64,000 bases of DNA, taken from contig NZ_CP006587.1 of NCBI RefSeq assembly GCF_000737515.1, forward strand, positions 2,971,001 through 3,035,000, given 5' to 3'. Source of the stretch: Hymenobacter sp. APR13. GTDB taxonomy: Bacteria > Bacteroidota > Bacteroidia > Cytophagales > Hymenobacteraceae. Numbering within the stretch: the first letter of the stretch is position 1; each line of letters starts with the position of its first letter. The notes below the pieces were generated by a model. The model did no database searches. It was given only the letters and a program-made list of their open reading frames with translations, and was not told the origin of the DNA. Of the stretch, positions 7,906 to 17,400 are shown in pieces. Made by a program: the position numbers and the translations under genes.

Positions 7906-8001
7906 GCGGAAGCAGATTGGCCGCCGGCCGCGCAGCCCGCCAAGCGCAGGGCGGCCACGATGTTTGGTGCTTTTCGCACGGCCGGGGCCGTACCTATCTG
8001 G

Positions 8002-8009
8002 TATATTTG
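8002..8009 (+). promoter_or_regulatory. Bacteroidota -7 promoter element (TATATTTG) for the PBP1A gene
   Basis: TATATTTG fits the TAnnTTTG consensus used by the Bacteroidota primary sigma factor and lies 50 bases before the ATG at 8059. A TTTG occurs at 7963-7966, farther upstream than the usual -33 spacing, so only the -7 element is well supported. Confidence 0.5.
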
Positions 8010-8058
8010 TGGTTCCTTTGGCGGCTGCTCCGCCAGCCTGCCGCCCTAACTGCCCCGC

Positions 8059-10443
8059 ATGTCCGCTCCGCAAGCTCCGAAGACAAACCCCGCTCCCCGG
8101 CCGCGCCGGCCCTGGTCGAACCGCCTGTCACGGGCTGCCTGGGCCGTGTTTGTGGTGGGCGTGGGCTTTTTTCTGCTCTATCCCATCCTGGTCAGCATGA
8201 ACTTCCTGTTCCTGTTCGGCAAGTCGCCGAGCCTGGAAGAGCTGGAAGACCCCAAGGTGGAGCAGCCGTCCGAAATCTACACCGCCGACGGCGTGCTCAT
8301 CGGCAAATACTTCCGCGAAAACCGCGTGCCGGTGCCGCTGAGCAAGATGTCGCCGCTGCTGATAAAGGCCCTGGTAGCCACCGAAGACGTGCGCTACTAC
8401 GAGCATTCCGGCATCGACCTGACGGCGCTGGCCCGCGCCGCGTCGGGCGTCGTGACGGGCAACCGCAGCGGCGGCGGCTCCACCATCACCCAGCAGCTGG
8501 CCAAAAACCTCTACAACACCCGCCGCGGCGAAACCCGGGGCGGCCTGGGCTACATTCCGGTGGTAAGCACGCTGGTCAGCAAAACCAAGGAGTGGCTGAC
8601 GGCCGTGGAGCTGGAGCGGCGCTACACCAAGGAGGAAATCCTGCGGATGTATTTCAACACCGTGGAATACGGCTCCAAGGCTTACGGCATCAAGGTGGCC
8701 GCCAAAACCTTCTACAGCACCTCGCCCGACAGCCTCACCGCCGACCAGGCCGCTATGCTGGTGGGCATGCTCAACAACCCCACCGCCTACAACCCGCGCT
8801 TCCACCCCGAGGCCGCCCGCAAGCGCCGCAACCTGGTGCTCACGCGCATGGGCCAGGCCGGCATGCTGCCCGCCGCCGAGGTGGCCGCGCTGCAACAGCA
8901 GCCCATTGCCCTGAAATACCAGGTGGAAAAGCACATCGACGGCCCGCCCACCTACTTCCGCGGCGCCGTGAGCCAGTTCGTGAATGAGTGGTGCGAGAAT
9001 AACGGCTACGATATGTACCGCGACGGCCTCAAAATCTACACCACCATCGACTCGCGGATGCAGCAGTACGCCGAGGAATCGGTGCAGGAGCGCATGAAGC
9101 GGCTGCAGCAGCAGTTCGACCGGTTCTGGAAAAACCGTGACTCCAATCCCTGGGTGGATGAGGAAGGCAATGAGATTCCCGGCTTCATTGAAACCCAGAT
9201 GAAGCGCACCGAGCAGTACAAGGAGCTGGCCGCCCGCTACAAAGGCCGCCCCGACCTGCTGGAGCAGGCTCTCAACACCAAGCGCCCCACTAAAGTCTTT
9301 ACTTGGAAAGGCGACGGCGACACCACGCTGCTGCTCTCGCCCCTCGACTCGCTGGCCTACTACAAGCACTTTCTGCACGCTGGCATGATGAGTATGGACC
9401 CCTTCACGGGCCAGATCAAGGCCTGGGTGGGCGGCCTCGACTACCAGTTTTTCCAGTACGACCACGTGAAGCAGGGCAAGCGCCAGGCCGGATCCACCTT
9501 CAAGCCCTTCGTCTACCTCACGGCCCTCGACAACGGCTACGCGCCCTGCGACCGAATCCGGGATGAGCGGGTGACCATCAACTACGTGGAAAACGGTGAG
9601 CCCATGGAGTGGAAGCCCGACAACGTGACCCGCGAGTACACCGGCATCAACATGACGCTGCGCCACGCCATGGCCCGCTCCGTAAACTCCGTAACGGCCC
9701 AGCTCACGGAGCGCGTAGGCTGGGAAAACGTAGCCAAATACGCGCACAAAGTGGGCATCAAGAGCCCGCTGCTGTCGGTACCCAGTATCGGCCTGGGCTC
9801 GGGTGGCGACGTGAGCGTGTACGAGATGGTGAATGCCTACAGCACCTTCGTCAACCAGGGCTTCCAGAGTGAGCCGATGATTGTGACCCGCATCGAGGAC
9901 CGCAACGGCAACGTGATAAAGCAGTTTGACCCCAAGCAGCGGCGCGCCATTCCGTCGGAAACGGCGTGGCTGATGCTTTACATGCTGCGCGGCGGCATGG
10001 ACGAGCCCGGCGGCACCTCGCAGGCGCTGTGGGAGTACGAGCTGTGGAAGAAAGACAACCAGATCGGGGGCAAAACCGGCACCACCTCCAACTACTCCGA
10101 CGGCTGGTACATGGGCGTCAGCAAAGACCTCGTGACCGGCGTGTGGGTGGGCGGCGAAGACCGCAGCATCCACTTCCAGAACTCGCAGCAGGGCGAAGGC
10201 GGCCGCACGGCGCTGCCCATCTTCGGCAAGTACATGGAGAAGGTCTACGAAGACGAGGACCTGGGTATCACCATGGGTCCGTTCCCGAAATACCAGGGCA
10301 AAATCTCCCGCAAGTACATCTGCGTGAGCGAGTCGGAGCCGCGCCGCCGCCGTGCAGAACCCGTGGACACCATCGTGGCCGACAACCTGCTGGAGCAGCT
10401 CAACAACGCCGAAACCCCGCTGGCCGTGCCGGACAGCCTGTAA
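8059..10443 (+). CDS. Class A penicillin-binding protein (PBP1A-type transglycosylase/transpeptidase)
   Basis: 794 residues. A short basic cytoplasmic tail and one membrane anchor (about residues 26-46) precede a GT51 glycosyltransferase domain with ATEDVRYYEHSGID (catalytic Glu110) and GGGSTITQQLAKN (from residue 138). The transpeptidase domain has all three penicillin-binding motifs: S479-TFK, S541-VN and K672-TG. The enzyme polymerises lipid II glycan strands and cross-links the stem peptides in the periplasm. Length is normal for the family (mrcA/ponA type). The gene stands alone, with a -7 element upstream and a strong terminator downstream. Confidence 0.97.
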   Translation: MSAPQAPKTNPAPRPRRPWSNRLSRAAWAVFVVGVGFFLLYPILVSMNFLFLFGKSPSLEELEDPKVEQPSEIYTADGVLIGKYFRENRVPVPLSKMSPLLIKALVATEDVRYYEHSGIDLTALARAASGVVTGNRSGGGSTITQQLAKNLYNTRRGETRGGLGYIPVVSTLVSKTKEWLTAVELERRYTKEEILRMYFNTVEYGSKAYGIKVAAKTFYSTSPDSLTADQAAMLVGMLNNPTAYNPRFHPEAARKRRNLVLTRMGQAGMLPAAEVAALQQQPIALKYQVEKHIDGPPTYFRGAVSQFVNEWCENNGYDMYRDGLKIYTTIDSRMQQYAEESVQERMKRLQQQFDRFWKNRDSNPWVDEEGNEIPGFIETQMKRTEQYKELAARYKGRPDLLEQALNTKRPTKVFTWKGDGDTTLLLSPLDSLAYYKHFLHAGMMSMDPFTGQIKAWVGGLDYQFFQYDHVKQGKRQAGSTFKPFVYLTALDNGYAPCDRIRDERVTINYVENGEPMEWKPDNVTREYTGINMTLRHAMARSVNSVTAQLTERVGWENVAKYAHKVGIKSPLLSVPSIGLGSGGDVSVYEMVNAYSTFVNQGFQSEPMIVTRIEDRNGNVIKQFDPKQRRAIPSETAWLMLYMLRGGMDEPGGTSQALWEYELWKKDNQIGGKTGTTSNYSDGWYMGVSKDLVTGVWVGGEDRSIHFQNSQQGEGGRTALPIFGKYMEKVYEDEDLGITMGPFPKYQGKISRKYICVSESEPRRRRAEPVDTIVADNLLEQLNNAETPLAVPDSL

Positions 10444-10465
10444 GCTTGCATCCCGAATGGCTATT

Positions 10466-10509
10466 ACACAGCAGCGCCCGGTCTTGAGAAAGGCCGGGCG
10501 CTGCTGTGT
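10466..10509. terminator. Bidirectional terminator between PBP1A and the epimerase gene
   Basis: A perfect 16-bp stem (10466-10481 with 10494-10509) around a 12-base loop lies between two converging genes. It lacks a clear T tract on either side, but its position and strength fit a shared terminator. Confidence 0.7.
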
Positions 10510-10529
10510 GTTGTATGCCGTGAAACTGC

Positions 10530-11444
10530 TTATTCCTCGCCGTAGAACGATTCCAGTGCGGGCTTCAGGTTCGGATACTCAAACGTGAAACCCTGGCGCA
10601 GTACCTTCTCGGCACTCACGCGCTGCGAGGCCAGCACGATTTCGCTCATCTCGCCCATCATCAGGTTCAGGGCAAATTCCGGCACTTTAGGCAGCACCAG
10701 CGGGCGGTGCAGCACGTCAGCCAACACTTTGGTGAACTCCTCGTTCGTGACCGGGTGCGGGGCCACGGCGTTGTAGGTGCCTTCCCATTTGGGCTCCTCC
10801 AGCATCTGAATGAACAGGCGGCAGAGGTCGTCGAGGTGAATCCAGGACATAAACTGCCGGCCCGAGCCCAGCGGGGCGCCGGCCATCAGCTTCACGGTGC
10901 GGGCCAGCGGCACCAGCGCCCCACCCTCGGGACTGAGCACAATGCCGATGCGGCTGATTACGGTGCGGATGCCCAGCTTCTCCACGTCCTGCGCCGCCAG
11001 CTCCCACTGCCGCGACACGTCGGCCAGGAAGTCGTCGGCAGATGCGGCAGGCGTTTCCTCGTTCACCACCCGGTCAGCGCTGTCGCCATAGATGCCGATG
11101 GCCGAGGCCGACACGAAGGCCCGGACGTGGTGGCCGGGCTTGGCCAGCTCGCGGGCTAGCAGCGCCGTGCCGCCCAGGCGGCTGGTCATGATGTCGCGCT
11201 TGCGCTCATCGGTCCACTTGCCGTCCGACACGCTGGAACCGGCCAGGTTCACCACGTAGTCGGCGTAAGGAATGGCGGCCTCGTCGATGGTGCCGGCGCG
11301 CGGGTCCCAGCGGAAACTGCGGTAGTGGCTGTTGGCAGGCTGCCGGCTGAGCAGCGCCACTTCGTAGCCGGCATCAATGAGCATCTCGGCAAGGCGGGTA
11401 CCAATCATGCCGGTACCGCCGCTGATGAGAACTTTTCGGGACAT
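10530..11444 (-). CDS. TIGR01777 (YfcH-like) NAD(P)-dependent epimerase family protein
   Basis: 304 residues. The N-terminus has the Rossmann dinucleotide motif KVLISGGTGMIGTRLAEML and an NMP/Arg follow-on (LLSRQPA). FVSASAIGIYGDSADRVVNEE is the family-specific active-site strand with a Tyr but without the standard YxxxK spacing of classical SDRs. A C-terminal DUF1731-like segment (LVLPKVPEFALNLMMGEMSE) is characteristic of TIGR01777 proteins. The family binds NADP(H) in the cytoplasm; the substrate is unknown. Confidence 0.92.
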   Translation of the reverse strand: MSRKVLISGGTGMIGTRLAEMLIDAGYEVALLSRQPANSHYRSFRWDPRAGTIDEAAIPYADYVVNLAGSSVSDGKWTDERKRDIMTSRLGGTALLARELAKPGHHVRAFVSASAIGIYGDSADRVVNEETPAASADDFLADVSRQWELAAQDVEKLGIRTVISRIGIVLSPEGGALVPLARTVKLMAGAPLGSGRQFMSWIHLDDLCRLFIQMLEEPKWEGTYNAVAPHPVTNEEFTKVLADVLHRPLVLPKVPEFALNLMMGEMSEIVLASQRVSAEKVLRQGFTFEYPNLKPALESFYGEE

Positions 11445-11578
11445 TGTGGGGAGGTTCTGGTGCGTGTGCCGTTTTTCTGCGTGCCGGGCGCGCCGTTGGC
11501 GAAACCGGCCGGGCCGCTGGTGGCAGCCGCGGCAGCGGGTTCGTCAAAGCTAGAGACAAGTAAGCAGAAAGCCGGAAC

Positions 11579-12253
11579 TCATTTACCGAGCAGGCGGAGA
11601 AATTCGGCGCGGAGCGTGGCGTCTTCCTGGAAGGCACCGCTGTACTCGGCCGTGATGGTGGAGCTGCTGGTGTCGTTGACGCCACGGCTCATCACGCACA
11701 GGTGGTCGGCCTCGATGAGCACGGCCACGTTGTCGGTGTGCAGGGTCTGCTTGAGCTCCTCGGCAATCTGGCGCGTGAGGCGCTCCTGCACCTGCGGGCG
11801 GCGGGCATAATACTGCACCACCCGGTTGAGCTTGCTAAGCCCCACCACGTTGTCGCCGGGCAGGTAGGCCACGTGCGCCTTCCCGATGATGGGCACGAAG
11901 TGGTGCTCGCAGCACGAAAACAGCGTGATGTCGCGCTCCAGCAGCAGTTGCGAGTACTGGTAGCGGTTCTCAAACAGACGTACTTCGGGGCGGTGCTCGG
12001 GGTTGAGGCCCCGGAACCACTCCTGCACGTACATCTTGGCCACCCGGCGCGGGGTGCCCGCTAGGCTGTCGTCGGTCAGGTCGAGGCCCAGCAGCTGCAT
12101 GATTTCGCGGAAGTGCTCCGTGATACCGGCAATCTTTTCGTCGTCGCTCAGCGCGAAGGCATCGGGGCGGAGGGGGGTATGCAAATCGGAGGGCAGGTGC
12201 GCGTCGGTGGTGAGGCGTAGGTCGCCGTCCGGCGCGGGCACAGAATTAGCCAT
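11579..12253 (-). CDS. folE: GTP cyclohydrolase I
   Basis: 224 residues. It converts GTP to 7,8-dihydroneopterin triphosphate, the first step to folate, biopterin-type cofactors and deazapurines. The zinc ligands are visible in SCCEHHF (Cys114 or 115 and His118) and HLCVMSRG (Cys186). The stretches VVGLSKLNRVVQYYARRPQVQERL and TSSSTITAEYSG are typical of the family. The start codon overlaps the end of the upstream PTPS-like gene by 8 bases, so the two are translationally coupled and act in the same pathway. Confidence 0.97.
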   Translation of the reverse strand: MANSVPAPDGDLRLTTDAHLPSDLHTPLRPDAFALSDDEKIAGITEHFREIMQLLGLDLTDDSLAGTPRRVAKMYVQEWFRGLNPEHRPEVRLFENRYQYSQLLLERDITLFSCCEHHFVPIIGKAHVAYLPGDNVVGLSKLNRVVQYYARRPQVQERLTRQIAEELKQTLHTDNVAVLIEADHLCVMSRGVNDTSSSTITAEYSGAFQEDATLRAEFLRLLGK

Positions 12254-12653
12254 GATATTCTACAAAGTTGCGCTCGGTTTCATACAGGGTAACCGAGAGG
12301 GCCAGCCGGGATTCAATATGGGTCCGCAGCCGGTTCCAGATGACTACTGCCATGTTCTCGGCAGTGGGATTTAAGTGACGGAATTCTTCGGTGTCGAGGT
12401 TGAGGTTCCGGTGGTCAAAGGTATCCAGAATCTCGCGCTTGATGAGGTCACTCAGGCGCTTCATATCGTACACGTAGCCCGTATCCGGGTCGATTTCGCC
12501 GGTCAGGCGCACAATCAGCTCGTAATTGTGGCCATGGTAGCTGGGGTTGTTGCACTTGCCGAACACCTGCTGGTTTTGCTCCGGGCTCCAGGCCGGGTTG
12601 TGCAGACGGTGGGCGGCGTTGAAATGTTCTTTGCGGCAGACGGTTACGGACAT
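12246..12653 (-). CDS. 6-pyruvoyl-tetrahydropterin synthase / 6-carboxytetrahydropterin synthase family
   Basis: 135 residues from the ATG at 12653, preferred because the first strand (MSVTVCRKEHF) then starts where the fold starts. Zinc ligands are His15 (HFNAAH) and His40/His42 in GKCNNPSYHGHNYE; the catalytic Cys is Cys34. The GKCNNP-HGHNY motif, GEIDPDTGYVYDM and the LDHRNL-like DTFDHRNLN are closer to animal-type PTPS than to E. coli QueD (CGRLHGHSF). It acts on the FolE product, giving either a tetrahydropterin or the queuosine precursor. Gene order is PTPS then folE. Confidence 0.9.
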   Translation of the reverse strand: MSVTVCRKEHFNAAHRLHNPAWSPEQNQQVFGKCNNPSYHGHNYELIVRLTGEIDPDTGYVYDMKRLSDLIKREILDTFDHRNLNLDTEEFRHLNPTAENMAVVIWNRLRTHIESRLALSVTLYETERNFVEYHG

Positions 12654-12914
12654 AGTTGGGCAAACCAGGAAAAAATGCTTTTGTTCAGCATACGCATCAG
12701 GCAATATATCAGACAAGCGGGTAATGGTGCATATAAATAGTATTTTTAGTAGTTAAACAGTATTCAGTATAATCTATTTAATAAAAGTGTATTTCAACCG
12801 AAAAAAAGCCCAGAGCCCATAGGCAGATGTAATAGCAGTGGTTAAATTTGGTGAGCCGGAATAGGAAAACCGGACATAATTGAGAATCCCCCTCTTCTTA
12901 ACTACTTCATACAC

Positions 12915-13622
12915 ATGAAAAAAGGCGTACTCCTCTCTCTGCTGATGTTGGTGCTGTCGGTGACTGGCTACGCGCAGAAATCCCCCGTCGACGAAACGGA
13001 TATGGCCATCAAAGGCATTCCGCGCAAAGGCCAACGGGTGACAATTCAGCTGGACAGCAAGCGGGTTGACGATTCCTGGAAAAAGCAGCTCGACACGCAG
13101 TTCGGCAGCAAAGTAAAGGCCGATAAAGGCGTTTACTCCATGGACGGTGTGGTGATTGAAGACATTTCCAAAACCCCCATCCGCGTAATCAGCAAGGTGG
13201 ATGCCACCCCAACCGGTACGTCGGTATGGTGGTCTATCGACCTAGGCAACGCCTACCTGGGCAAGGATGCCACGCCTGTGCAGTGGAAGTCGGCCGAGAA
13301 ATACCTCAAGGATTTCGCCCGCATGCTCTACCGCGAAGACTTGGCCGTGCAGGTAGCCGAAGCCGAACGCTCGCTCGTGTCGTCGCAGAACAACCACATG
13401 GCGGTTATCCAGAAGTCGGATGCCATCAAGAAGGACATCGAAAAGAACAAACTGCGCAAGTCGGAAATCCAGCAGCAGCTGGCCCAGAACGCCGCTGAGC
13501 TGCTGCAGTACAACAACCTGATCGACCTGAACCTGAAAGAGCAGGAAGCTGCCCGCGCCGACATTGTGAACATGCGCGTAGCGCTGGAAGCCGTGAAGGA
13601 GCGCATGACCAAAATCGAGTAA
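12915..13622 (+). CDS. Secreted coiled-coil protein, unknown function
   Basis: 235 residues with a clear signal peptide (MKKGVLLSLLMLVLSVTGYA, cleavage near AQ). Residues 25-135 form a beta-rich domain with repeated Lys and Asp. Residues 145-235 are a long coiled coil (AEAERSLVSSQNNHMAVIQK, KKDIEKNKLRKSEIQQQL, LKEQEAARADIVN). It should act in the periplasm or outer membrane, perhaps as a structural or assembly factor; no family is recognised. The 260 bases upstream are AT-rich and gene-free. Confidence 0.8.
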   Translation: MKKGVLLSLLMLVLSVTGYAQKSPVDETDMAIKGIPRKGQRVTIQLDSKRVDDSWKKQLDTQFGSKVKADKGVYSMDGVVIEDISKTPIRVISKVDATPTGTSVWWSIDLGNAYLGKDATPVQWKSAEKYLKDFARMLYREDLAVQVAEAERSLVSSQNNHMAVIQKSDAIKKDIEKNKLRKSEIQQQLAQNAAELLQYNNLIDLNLKEQEAARADIVNMRVALEAVKERMTKIE

Positions 13623-13689
13623 TCGCTGATTCTCGCTGATTGAGGTGATTTCGCTGATTCTTCAGTTCGTGAAATCACCAACGAAAACA

Positions 13690-13719
13690 AAAAGCCGCCC
13701 CTGCAGGGCGGCTTTTTTT
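13690..13719. terminator. Rho-independent terminator
   Basis: AAAAGCCGCCC and GGGCGGCTTTTTTT pair around CTGCA, with A and T tracts on both sides, so it can stop transcription from either converging gene. Confidence 0.85.
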
Positions 13720-13720
13720 G

Positions 13721-13780
13721 TGATGTGCTGTCTGGAGTTGTAGTGTGCAGCCTGGAGTTGTGGTGTGCTAGCTGGAGTAT
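13721..13780. repeat. Three tandem 20-bp units
   Basis: 13721-13740, 13741-13760 and 13761-13780 share the pattern TnnTGTGC-nn-n-CTGGAGTTG. The third unit is more diverged. They lie inside the long inverted repeat and code for nothing. Confidence 0.6.
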
Positions 13781-13871
13781 CCGGTCAGGTTTCGGGCGTG
13801 GTAACAGCGCTACGTACTTCCCAGTCAAAAAAGATCAGCGAAATCACCTCAATCAGCGCAAATCAGCGATT

Positions 13872-14465
13872 CTAGTTCATGGCCTTGCGCACCTGCTGCT
13901 CGGCGGCTTTCTCGTCATTCCAGCTCACGATGCGCACTTCGCCGGGCCGGCCCTGGTGCTGAAACCACTGCCGCAGCACCTCCCGCGCGCCGGGGTAGCG
14001 CGAAGTCAGGTCCTGCCAGCTGACCACGGCCGGCAGAATCTGCTGGCTGGGCCGGGCCGGCACGGCCAGCACGATGGGGCGCATGAGGCCGTTGTCGTCG
14101 AGCGTGACGAGGCCGATGGGCAGCACCTCCAGCACGGTGCCGGCTGGCTGGGTTTCGGCCAGCACCAGCGCCGCCAAGGGCCGGGCCGAGGGTGCGTCGG
14201 TGGTTGTGCCCGGGATGAAGCCGCTGTTGCCGGGGCAGGGCAGAAACTCCACCACGTGGTCGAGGCCGGCGCGACGCTCGGGCACAAACTGGTGCTGGGT
14301 GGCGTCGTAGCGCTGGGCGCGGTTGGTGCCGGCCGGCATTTCCACCACCACCTGCAGCAGCTTGCGCTCCGGCGAGAAGGTCGGCAGGTCGTCGGGGCGG
14401 GTCTGGCAGCCGGTGAGCGGGGCGGCGGCCAGCGCGGCGAGGGTCAGCAAAGCGGAAAGGCGCAT
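13872..14465 (-). CDS. Lipoprotein with degenerate inorganic-pyrophosphatase fold
   Basis: 197 residues with a lipobox (LTGC, Cys20). Residues 38-195 align by eye along the whole length of soluble inorganic pyrophosphatase: VVVEMPAGTN (Glu42), PCPGNSGFIPGT (77-87, family FYPCNYGFI), then LEVLPIGLVTLDDNG, VLAVP and a final WNDEKAAEQQVRKA resembling the E. coli WENAEAAKAE end. The metal-binding DGDPxD motif is replaced by DAPSARPLAA, and the tyrosine of NYGF is Ser, so catalysis is doubtful. It follows the M1 peptidase gene by 10 bases and is probably cotranscribed. Lipidation would place it outside the cytoplasm. Confidence 0.75.
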   Translation of the reverse strand: MRLSALLTLAALAAAPLTGCQTRPDDLPTFSPERKLLQVVVEMPAGTNRAQRYDATQHQFVPERRAGLDHVVEFLPCPGNSGFIPGTTTDAPSARPLAALVLAETQPAGTVLEVLPIGLVTLDDNGLMRPIVLAVPARPSQQILPAVVSWQDLTSRYPGAREVLRQWFQHQGRPGEVRIVSWNDEKAAEQQVRKAMN

Positions 14466-14475
14466 ACGCTAGCGG

Positions 14476-17400
14476 TTACTGGGCCAGCTGCTCGTCCAGC
14501 AGCCGGAAGGGGCTGAGCTGGTCGAGGCGCAGCACAAAGCGGAGCTGGTCGGTGAGGGCGCGGCGGCTGCCGGGCAGGCCGTTTTCGTACTGCGAGCCGG
14601 CCAGCGGCAGGTAGAAGCTCAGCAGCTTGTTGAACAGCGGCAACGACAGGCCGGCATCGTAGTAGGCCCGTTGCGGGCTGCGGCCGGCGGCTACCTGGTT
14701 CTGCTCCTTGGTCATCCCGAAGTCAGCAAACACCCCGAACGGCGTCACGGGCAGATCGGCCTGCAGGTTGAGCGTGGTGAGCCAGCGGCTGCTGCTGGCG
14801 GGCAGATAGGCCTTGAAAGCGCCGTCGCGGCCATCAAACTGGTGCTGCTGGGCTGCCAGGCTGGGCGAAATCTGCTGCCGGTCCAGGAACACAGTCTGGC
14901 GGCGGTAGTCGGGGCTGCCGCTCAGCCCGATGACGAAAGGCGCGTCGTTGGCTTTGTTGAGGAAGGCGCCGCCGAACACGCGCACCGAAAAGGTCTTCTT
15001 GGGCGAGTAGTAGCGCAGGTAGCTGGCCTCGGCCCGTAGCAGAGCCGCATCGGCGCGCAAGTTGTCGTTGGCCAGGTCGGGGGTGAGGTAGTTGAGCTCG
15101 GCGTGGGCATCCCAGCGGTAGAGGGCATTGCCGGCCCGGAAAGCGTACTCCAGCGACTGAATGCTGCTGGTGGTACCGGCGTCCTGGTTTTCAATGGCCG
15201 TATTGGCTAGCTTCACGGTGTGCTGCGGCGCGTTGAAGGCCGAGTGCGGGAACGACAGCGTCAGGCTGGGCTCGACCTTCTGGTAGCGCTCAAAACGCTG
15301 AAACTGCACGCCCACCACGGCCCGGCGCGTGATGCGCTCCGGCAGGATGTTGAGGTTCAGCATCCCGATGCCGTTCAGCTCTTTCTGGTTGAAGCTGTAC
15401 ATGGGCATCGCCAGGTAGCTGAACTTCTTGACGTTGAGCGGGCTGTTGTAGAAAGCCGCGCCCAGCATAAACTTATCCGACGTGTTGGCGCCCACCACCG
15501 GCAGCCAGTTGATGGCGGCCTGGTCCCAGCGCTCGGGGCTCAGGATGGGCCGCAGCCGGATGCGCTCCAGCGCCCGGAACGAGCCGGTCGTTTTCAGGCG
15601 GTCGTCGCGGCGGTTGAGCTGGGGCGTGAGGTAGTCAGGGTCGACCACCAGGCTGGCTACGTTCTCGTCGCGGAAGCGCAGCACGGCGTCGTCCGACTCG
15701 TCAGTGCGGGCGAAAGGCTTGGTCCACTGGGTTTCCAGCACCCGGCCACTGGCATCGAGGCTGGCCACCGGAAACGGAAACGGCGCCGGCGAGTCGTTGC
15801 GGACCAGCACCTTGCGCTGGCCCTTCTCCAGCTTCGACTTCGACAGCACGGCGTTGTAGCGGTTCTGGCCGTTGAGCATGTCGTTGAAAAACCAGCCCAG
15901 CTTCTGGCCTGCCACTTCCTCGAACACGGCCTGCATGTCCTCGGGGTAGGGGTGGCGGAACTGCCAGCGGGCGTAGTAGGCCTGCATGGCCTCATCAAAC
16001 TTGGCCTGGCCCAGATAGGCCGCCAGGTACTGCAGCAGCGAGGCCGTTTTGCCGTACACGATGATGCCGTAGTTGAGCTTGCCGTAGTCGGCGGAGGCGA
16101 AGTTGGTGACGGGCTGGTCGAGGCTGCGGCTGGCCACGGCCTGGTACGGAATGTAGTTGAGGGCGGCTTCGGGCAGGCCGTTGAGAGTGAGGGCAGTGGC
16201 TGCGGCGCCTTTGGTGGGCAAGCCCAGCAGGCCGCCGGCCTGTTCGCCGCTGCGGGCAGCCACGCGGTTTTCCACGTAGGAGTTTACGCCCTCATCCATC
16301 CAAGCAAAGTCCCGCTCGTTGGTGCCCAGGATGCCGTAGAACCAGTTGTGGCCCACCTCGTGCACAATGGCCGAAGGCTGCGTGACGGTCACCATCGGGT
16401 ACTCCATGCCCGAGCCGGCGCTCAGGGCGCCATCTACGGCCGTGGCGGCGCTATATGGGTACTCGCCCACCCAGCGCGAGTAGTATACCACCGCCGAATC
16501 CACGTCCTGCAGGCCTTTCACCCACTTCTCAGCTTCCTTGTTCGTGAACATCACCCACGTATCCACCACGCGGCCCGAGGGCAGCGTGACGGCGCTTTTG
16601 CGCACGTTGAAGCGCTTGTCGGCAAACCAGGCGAAGTCGTGGACCCGGTCCTGCACGTAGCGCAGGGTTTTGGTTTCGGCCACCGAAACCGGGAACGTCA
16701 GGTCGGGCTCGGCTTTCATGGACTGGGGAGGCGTGCTGGAATTTCCGTTTATAGGAAGTTCTGCTGCTGCCAGCTGCCGCAGGCGCTGCTGCTCCTCGGG
16801 GTTCTGGAGTACGCCCGTGGCGCCTACCGTGTAGTTGGCCGGCAGCGTGATACGCACGTCAAACGAGCCGAACTCCGAGTAGAACTCGCCCTGGTCGAGG
16901 TAGGGCATGGCGTGCCAGCCGCGCCGGTCGTACACGGCCGGCTTGGGGTACCACTGCGTAATCTGGTAGCTCTGCTCGACGTGGCCGAAGCGCGAGAAAG
17001 AATCGGGAATCTTCACCCGAAACGGCGTGCTGATGGTGGCGCTGGCCCCGGGCGCCAGCCGCTGCGGCAGCAGCAGCTTGGCCATGTCAGGGTTTTCAGG
17101 GTCCAGCTCCAGCTTGGCCGGCTGGCCGTTCACCTGGAAGTCGAGCTGGTCGATGTAGCCGCGCTGCTCTGGGGTGGCGAAGTGAAACTTGCGGCTGCCG
17201 TTGCGCAGCTGCTGCCGGGCGAAGGCCGTGTTGTCGTCGCGGTAGGCATTCGGCCACAGATGAAACCAGATGAAGGGCAGCGCGTCGGGCGAGTTATTGG
17301 TGTACACCAGCTCCTCCCGGCCTGTCAGCTGGTGCTGCTTGTCGTCGAGCGTGACGTCGATGGAGTAGCTAACCTGCTGCTGCCAGTAGGGGGCCGCGCT

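Larger units (their letters stand above)
13621..13871. repeat. Long inverted repeat filling the gap between converging genes
   Basis: Arms 13621-13658 and 13833-13871 are inverted copies built on CGCTGATT and GAGGTGATTTCGCTGAT. The left arm begins inside the TAA of the coiled-coil gene; the right arm ends one base before the stop codon of the lipoprotein gene. The interior carries a terminator and a 20-bp tandem repeat. Confidence 0.8.

Noticed and set aside
8128..10173. 681-codon open frame on the minus strand opposite PBP1A
   Set aside because: It is antisense to a full-length PBP with all motifs; high GC and strong codon bias keep the opposite frame open. No domain is visible.
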